DNA from: JBHIBA01 sp046758845
GTDB lineage: Bacteria; UBA8248; JACPRG01; G963555815
DNA: 10,828 bases
Reading direction: 5' to 3'
NCBI GenBank assembly: GCA_046758845.1
Contig: JBHIBA010000145.1
Span: forward strand, 1 to 10,828
How positions within the stretch are numbered: position 1 is the first letter of the stretch; each line of letters opens with the position of its first letter. The position numbers were made by a program, and so were the translations under genes. The notes beneath the pieces are model-generated. The model ran no database searches. It was not told the origin of the DNA and saw only the letters and a program-made list of their open reading frames with translations. Below are positions 7,744 to 10,828 of this stretch, piece by piece.

Positions 7744-8529
7744 TTAGGCGGGCTTGTGGGCGCGGAAGTTGATGCCCACGGTGCCGAAAGCAGCGGCACT
7801 TGAGTCTTGTGATGCTCCGCTGAACACGTCCTTGCGCCAGGCGATCTCGAAACCCTCGAAGCCGGCCTGGGAGACGATCGCCTCAAGCTCTGCCTCCGGC
7901 AGAGCCCCCGCAATTCACCCTGTCCAAAGGTCAATCTCGAGTTTCGCCTCATCCGGAACAGGCTTATGAACCGAAATGTCGGCGATCTGAATCCTCCCCC
8001 CGGGCCTGAGCACTCGGAACATTTCGGAGAATACGCGCTGCTTGTCCGGGCAAAGATTGACCACACCATTTGAGATTACGACATCTGCCCAACCATCCTG
8101 GATGGGCAGTTCCTCCACGACGCCCTCTTTGAACTCGAGGTTGACCAGGCCCTTCTCTGCGGCGGCGTTTCGGGCCTTTTGGAGCATCTCGGGCGTCATG
8201 TCCAGTCCGATGACATGACCCGAGGGTCCGACGAGACCCGCGGCGAGGAAGCTGTCAAAGCCAGCGCCGCTGCCGATGTCCACGACGCGCTCACCGGATT
8301 TCACTTCGCCCAATGTGAATGGGTTGCCAGTGCCGGCAAATGATTCGACAACGCTCTCAGGAAGGGTCTCAAGCCATTCGTCGGGATAGCTGAGGATTCT
8401 TGCCAGCGGCCTTCCCGTATGGAAGTGGAAACCTTTGTCGGGGTGCTTGGCGACCTCGGCGTATTCCTCGCGAACGGCCGTCCGCAATCTTGCAACGTCC
8501 AGGTCCGGAATCGCTCCGATCTTAGCCAT
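7744..8529 (-). CDS. Selenocysteine-containing SAM-dependent methyltransferase, ArsM-like
   Basis: Read through an in-frame TGA (7915-7917) as selenocysteine, this is a 261-residue class I methyltransferase with Sec205; without it the protein stops at 204. SAM motif I is 'VVDIGSGAGFD' (82-92), the acidic residue D110 is in 'GLDMT', and 'VLRPGGRI' is at 173-180. The fold and the context 'DLWTG-U-IAGALPEAEL' match arsenite methyltransferase relatives, which have a conserved Cys here (the catalytic 'LWGEC' Cys of AS3MT). Sequence after TGA continues the family pattern ('AGFEGFEI..DVFSGA..SSAAAFG') for 56 residues to TAA. However, the usual upstream Cys in 'GxGCGNP' is Thr67 ('AGTGNP'), and C160 is the only cysteine, so arsenite is not a safe substrate. 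ATG 8529 has GGAGG 9 nt upstream. It follows selD by 135 nt. Selenoprotein status is supported by the SECIS hairpin and by selD next door. Confidence 0.9.
7887..7917 (-). promoter_or_regulatory. Bacterial SECIS element in methyltransferase mRNA
   Basis: Immediately after the in-frame TGA (7915-7917, minus strand) come 9 unpaired nt. A perfect 8-bp stem GCUCUGCC/GGCAGAGC (7898-7905 with 7887-7894) follows, with a GGA apical loop (7895-7897). The loop begins 18 nt after the TGA and its first base is G. Both agree with the known bSECIS pattern (loop about 16-37 nt downstream, G among the first two loop bases), which recruits SelB. Two G-U pairs may extend the base of the stem. Confidence 0.88.
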
Positions 8530-8586
8530 GGAATCTAGCCTCCATCAGGGCTTAAGGTCTTGGGGTGAAGGTTGGCACTAGAAATC

Positions 8587-8618
8587 ATTGTAATCCTACA
8601 AAAATCCCGCCCTGCCAA
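8587..8618 (-). promoter_or_regulatory. Weak promoter candidate before the methyltransferase
   Basis: On the minus strand TTGGCA (8613-8618, 5 of 6 to -35) and TACAAT (8587-8592, 5 of 6 to -10) flank a 20-bp spacer, longer than the usual 16-18. It lies inside the 135-nt gap after selD, which shows no terminator, only two direct copies of GCAGGGCG and a T5 run without a stem. The gene may be both co-transcribed with selD and internally promoted. Confidence 0.25.
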
Positions 8619-8664
8619 CAATCGCGCCCTGCGGCGTCCTCGACTCTCCCAGCCGCGAATTCGG

Positions 8665-9756
8665 TCAGGCCGTGACAGTGACTTGGCCCACCGGGCCGGC
8701 CAGGACACGGCCGATGATGGCGGGCGCGGGCACCCCGGCCGCGCACATTTGATCCACGAGCCCTTCCGCCTTGGACGCGTCGATGGCGAAGAGGAGGGGG
8801 CCGGACGTCTGCGCGTCGCAGAGCAGGGCGTACTCTTCCTGGCCGACGCCCTTCTCCAGCCGGGCCTTGTCGTTGAGCCAGGACCGGTTCCGGTCCCCCC
8901 CTCCGGAGAGCCCGGAGAGGGCGAGGACCTCGATCCCTTCGAACTTTGGGACGGCGCTGAAGGAAATCTGCAACCCCACGCCGCTGGCCAGGGCCAGGTT
9001 GTGGGCGTGACCGACGAGTCCAAAGCCCGTGACGTCCGTACAGGCCCGCGCCCCCGCTTCCGCCATGAGCTCAGCGCCCCTCTGATTGAGCGTCTTCATG
9101 GACCCCACAGCCTCTTCGTACACGCCGTCTCGGATTTCCGGTCCCGATCCCTGGCCCTTCGCCTTCCCGGAAGTGTTCTGTCTTTTTCGGATGGTGGTGA
9201 CGACACCCGTCCCTATCTTCTTGGTGAGAATCAGGGCGTCACCCGGCTTAGCGCCCGCGTTGGTAATCATCTTTCGGGGGTCCACGATGCCCGTGACGGC
9301 GATGCCGTACTTGGGCTCGGTGTCGTCCACGGTGTGGCCGCCCACGATGACCGCGCCGGCCTCCCCCATCTTGTCTGCCCCACCGCGGAGGATCTCCCTC
9401 AAGGGCCCCATCCCCAAGCTGCGGGGGTAGCTCACCAGGTTGAGCCCGGTGACGGGCTTGGCCCCCATGGTGAAACAATCGCTGAGGGCATTGGCGGCGG
9501 CGATCTGACCGAAGTCGTAAGGGTCGTCCACGATGGGGGTGAAGAAGTCCACCGTCTGGACGATGGCGAGATCCTCCCGGAGCTGGTAGACGCCCGTGTC
9601 GTCTCCGGGGTTGGTCCCATATAGAAGATTGGGGTCGGTGAAGGAAGGCAACCCTCCCAGGGCCGCTCGCAGGTCCTCAGGACCGATCTTGCTCCCTCAC
9701 CCCGCCGCCTTGACGAGACTCGTGAGAAGTGGCCTGTTGTCCTTCGCTTCGCTCAT
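8665..9756 (-). CDS. selD: Selenide, water dikinase (selenophosphate synthase), Sec-containing
   Basis: Cytoplasmic enzyme making selenophosphate from selenide and ATP, the Se donor for Sec-tRNA. Ordinary calling starts this gene at TTG 9651, but the frame continues through a TGA (9697-9699) to ATG 9756, giving 363 residues with Sec20. The recovered N-terminus 'LVKAAG-U-GSKIGPEDL' is the SelD catalytic motif, with Sec at the position of E. coli Cys17 and K23 three residues later, matching Lys20. Other landmarks are 'NPGDDTGVY' (49-57), 'TVDFFTPIVDDPYDFGQIAAANALSD' region (69-93), 'VIVGGHTVDD' (137-145) and 'CTDVTGFGLVGHAHN' (239-253), supplying metal and ATP ligands. A Gly/Lys-rich insertion (about 190-207) follows 'LTKKIGTGVVTT'. 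ATG 9756 has GGAGGTT about 7 nt upstream. It lies 90 nt after the TSUP permease. Confidence 0.96.
9672..9699 (-). promoter_or_regulatory. Bacterial SECIS element in selD mRNA
   Basis: After the TGA (9697-9699, minus strand) come 12 nt, then GGUCC (9680-9684), a UGA apical loop (9677-9679) and GGACC (9672-9676). The loop starts 18 nt downstream and has G as its second base, as required of a bSECIS. The stem is only 5 bp, so the fold is less striking than that of the methyltransferase, but the spacing is identical. Confidence 0.75.
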
Positions 9757-9795
9757 TCTGTCTAACCTCCACGAAAAGAGTTGTCCGCGCCCGCG

Positions 9796-9838
9796 GCGCC
9801 AGGGGGCGCGGATGGGACCCTTCCGGGGCCGGCCCCGG
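9796..9838 (-). repeat. GC-rich inverted repeats between TSUP gene and selD
   Basis: A perfect 16-base palindrome (CCGGGGCC/GGCCCCGG, 9823-9838) is followed in transcription direction by a second hairpin GGCGC pairing with GCGCC around a 4-nt loop (9796-9809). A T-rich TCTTTTC run (around 9775-9779) lies before the selD ribosome binding site. This could act as a weak attenuator or a processing site that sets selD level relative to the transporter. The role is inferred. Confidence 0.4.
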
Positions 9839-9846
9839 CTCCCGTC

Positions 9847-10635
9847 TCACAACCCTCCTCCGCTCCCGGCAAGGGCATCGAATCCGACCTTGACAGCTGC
9901 GGCCACGATGAGGATTGCAAGGGCCCAACGAAGTCTCCGCACCGGTGTCCACTGGCTGAAATAGGAGCCCACCAGGGTGGCGGGGATCACGCCGGCGCTG
10001 AGGGCCAGCGCTTCTCCGAGCGGCACCTGTCCTGTTCCCACCTTTCCCAAAAATCCGGCCGTGCCCGAACAGAGGACGATACCCAGGTTGGAGCCGATGG
10101 CGACACGGAGGGGAATGCGCATGGCGGTACGCATGAGGGGAATGAGAAGGAAGGAACCCCCCTGTCCGACCAACCCTCCGAAGAAGCCCACCCCTAGGGC
10201 GATCCCGACGGCCGCCGGTCTGTTGAAGCGGTTTGCTGGGGAGGCTTCGGCCTCTTCCTCGGTGTGCGGGAGGAGAATCAACACCGCAGCGAAAAAGGCC
10301 AGAAAGGCGAATACCCCCATGAGGGTATCGTTCTCCAGACTCTTCGAGAAGGTCCCCCCGGCCATGGCCGCCAGAAAGATTGCGCCCCCCATCCAGAGGA
10401 CGAGGTCCCGGTCCACGCGTCCGTAGCGGCGATGGCTGAGAAACCCCGTCGAAGCCGACACCAGGACCTGGGTCATCGTCAACCCCGCCACAGTCTTCAT
10501 GTCGAACCCCGGCAGGCCCACCAGCGAAGGCAGATAGAGAAGCAGGGGAGTCAGGATAATGCCCCCTCCGATTCCCAGCAGGCCGGAGAGGGTTCCCGTC
10601 CCGAGTCCCAAGATGAAAACGAACAACCAGACCAA
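9847..10635 (-). CDS. TSUP (TauE/SafE-type) family membrane permease
   Basis: Inner-membrane transporter of 262 residues with about eight hydrophobic helices. It has the two-repeat layout of the TSUP family: 'SGLLGIGGGIILTPLL' (17-32) in the first half and 'GGLVGQGGSFLLIPLM' (153-168) in the second. A charged loop ('PHTEEEAEAS', about 123-132) separates the halves. TSUP members move small organic or inorganic anions, often sulfur oxyanions such as sulfite, in or out of the cell. Position just upstream of selD and a Sec methyltransferase suggests a selenium oxyanion or related anion as cargo; this is inference from context. A single cysteine (C189) lies in a helix of the second half. The start is TTG 10635, with GGAGGAG (10644-10650) 8 nt upstream. 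It is the first gene of the minus-strand operon, divergent from the LysR gene. Confidence 0.9.
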   Translation of the reverse strand: MVWLFVFILGLGTGTLSGLLGIGGGIILTPLLLYLPSLVGLPGFDMKTVAGLTMTQVLVSASTGFLSHRRYGRVDRDLVLWMGGAIFLAAMAGGTFSKSLENDTLMGVFAFLAFFAAVLILLPHTEEEAEASPANRFNRPAAVGIALGVGFFGGLVGQGGSFLLIPLMRTAMRIPLRVAIGSNLGIVLCSGTAGFLGKVGTGQVPLGEALALSAGVIPATLVGSYFSQWTPVRRLRWALAILIVAAAVKVGFDALAGSGGGL

Positions 10636-10650
10636 AATGGAAGCTCCTCC

Positions 10651-10775
10651 GCTACTTCGACAAACTACTTGACCCGAAGATCGGAGGAAAAGTAAAATAA
10701 GTCATATGAATAATTATTAGAGTTAAGATATATATAATTTATGAATATGCGCACTCTGGATTTTGGAGGATGGCC
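10651..10775. promoter_or_regulatory. AT-rich divergent promoter/operator region
   Basis: This is the only strongly AT-rich stretch in the window (about 10685-10750). It separates the divergent TSUP and LysR genes. It contains a perfect 10-bp palindrome AATAATTATT (10709-10718), the palindrome CATATG (10703-10708), and a perfect plus-strand -10 TATAAT (10733-10738) suited to the LysR gene. No good -35 is visible, as is common at LysR-controlled promoters. I cannot name the operator with certainty; a T-N11-A site should be sought here. Confidence 0.5.
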
Positions 10776-10828
10776 ATGAACTCTCACCGGCTCAGGGTCT
10801 TTGTCTCCGTGGCCGGGCATAGAAGCTA
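10776..10828 (+). CDS. LysR-family transcriptional regulator, N-terminus only (runs off window)
   Basis: Only the first 17 codons are in the window. 'MNSHRLRVFVSVAGHRS' fits the start of LysR-type regulators, where 'LRVF..VA...SF' begins the DNA-binding helix-turn-helix. ATG 10776 follows GGAGGA (10765-10770) by 5 nt; ATG 10770 in the same frame is an alternative adding two residues. It is divergent from the TSUP-selD operon across an AT-rich gap, the classic arrangement for a LysR regulator controlling its neighbour. The call rests on a short stretch plus context, so it is moderate. Confidence 0.6.
   Translation, partial: MNSHRLRVFVSVAGHRS

Noticed and set aside
7915..8529. Methyltransferase read as a 204-residue protein ending at TGA, or as a pseudogene with a nonsense mutation
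   Set aside because: The frame continues with family-like sequence to TAA, the TGA falls on a conserved Cys position, a bSECIS-like hairpin follows at the right distance, and Sec-type selD is adjacent.
8572..9624. 350-codon plus-strand open frame
   Set aside because: It is antisense to selD, with no domain-like sequence.
8665..9651. selD starting at TTG 9651
   Set aside because: This start lacks the catalytic Cys/Sec-Lys motif; read-through of TGA to ATG 9756 restores it and has a better ribosome binding site.

Overview
The window is GC-rich bacterial chromosome, apart from a markedly AT-rich patch near 10685-10750, and it is densely coded on both strands. No taxonomic marker is present. 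The Aquifex-type aconitase, the SPOR/MerR gene pair and the selenocysteine genes would suit a deltaproteobacterium-like, Acidobacteria-like or NC10-like lineage, but that is an inference from gene style only.

Left part, plus strand (1-4690). The window opens inside a SPOR-domain protein, followed at once by a MerR-family regulator. After a 364-base gap with a perfect TATAAT box and a hairpin-rich leader come two TCA-cycle genes in pathway order: an aconitase (1136-3070) ending in a strong UUCG-capped terminator, and a class II fumarase, fumC (3177-4589), followed by terminator-like hairpins.

Middle, minus strand (4741-6907). An M3-type zinc oligopeptidase converges on fumC. Upstream of it is a small universal stress protein with its own strong ribosome binding site.

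Right part, minus strand (7061-10635), is the notable region: a selenium locus. In transcription order it holds a TSUP (TauE/SafE-type) permease, selD (selenide, water dikinase), a SAM-dependent methyltransferase resembling arsenite methyltransferases, and a small membrane protein. Plain ORF calling misreads both selD and the methyltransferase, because each contains one in-frame TGA exactly where the family has a conserved, functionally important cysteine. Each TGA is followed by a hairpin whose apical loop starts 18 nt downstream and carries G in its first two bases, as expected of a bacterial SECIS. I therefore read both as selenoproteins: SelD of 363 residues with Sec20, and a methyltransferase of 261 residues with Sec205. 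A LysR-type regulator starts divergently at the right edge (10776) across the AT-rich intergenic region, the usual layout for a LysR protein controlling its neighbour.

Working model (inference): the LysR protein controls a transporter, a selenophosphate synthase that itself needs Sec, and a Sec-dependent methyltransferase of unknown substrate. Together these could form a selenium uptake, use or methylation module. selA, selB and the tRNA-Sec gene are not in the window and should lie elsewhere in the genome.
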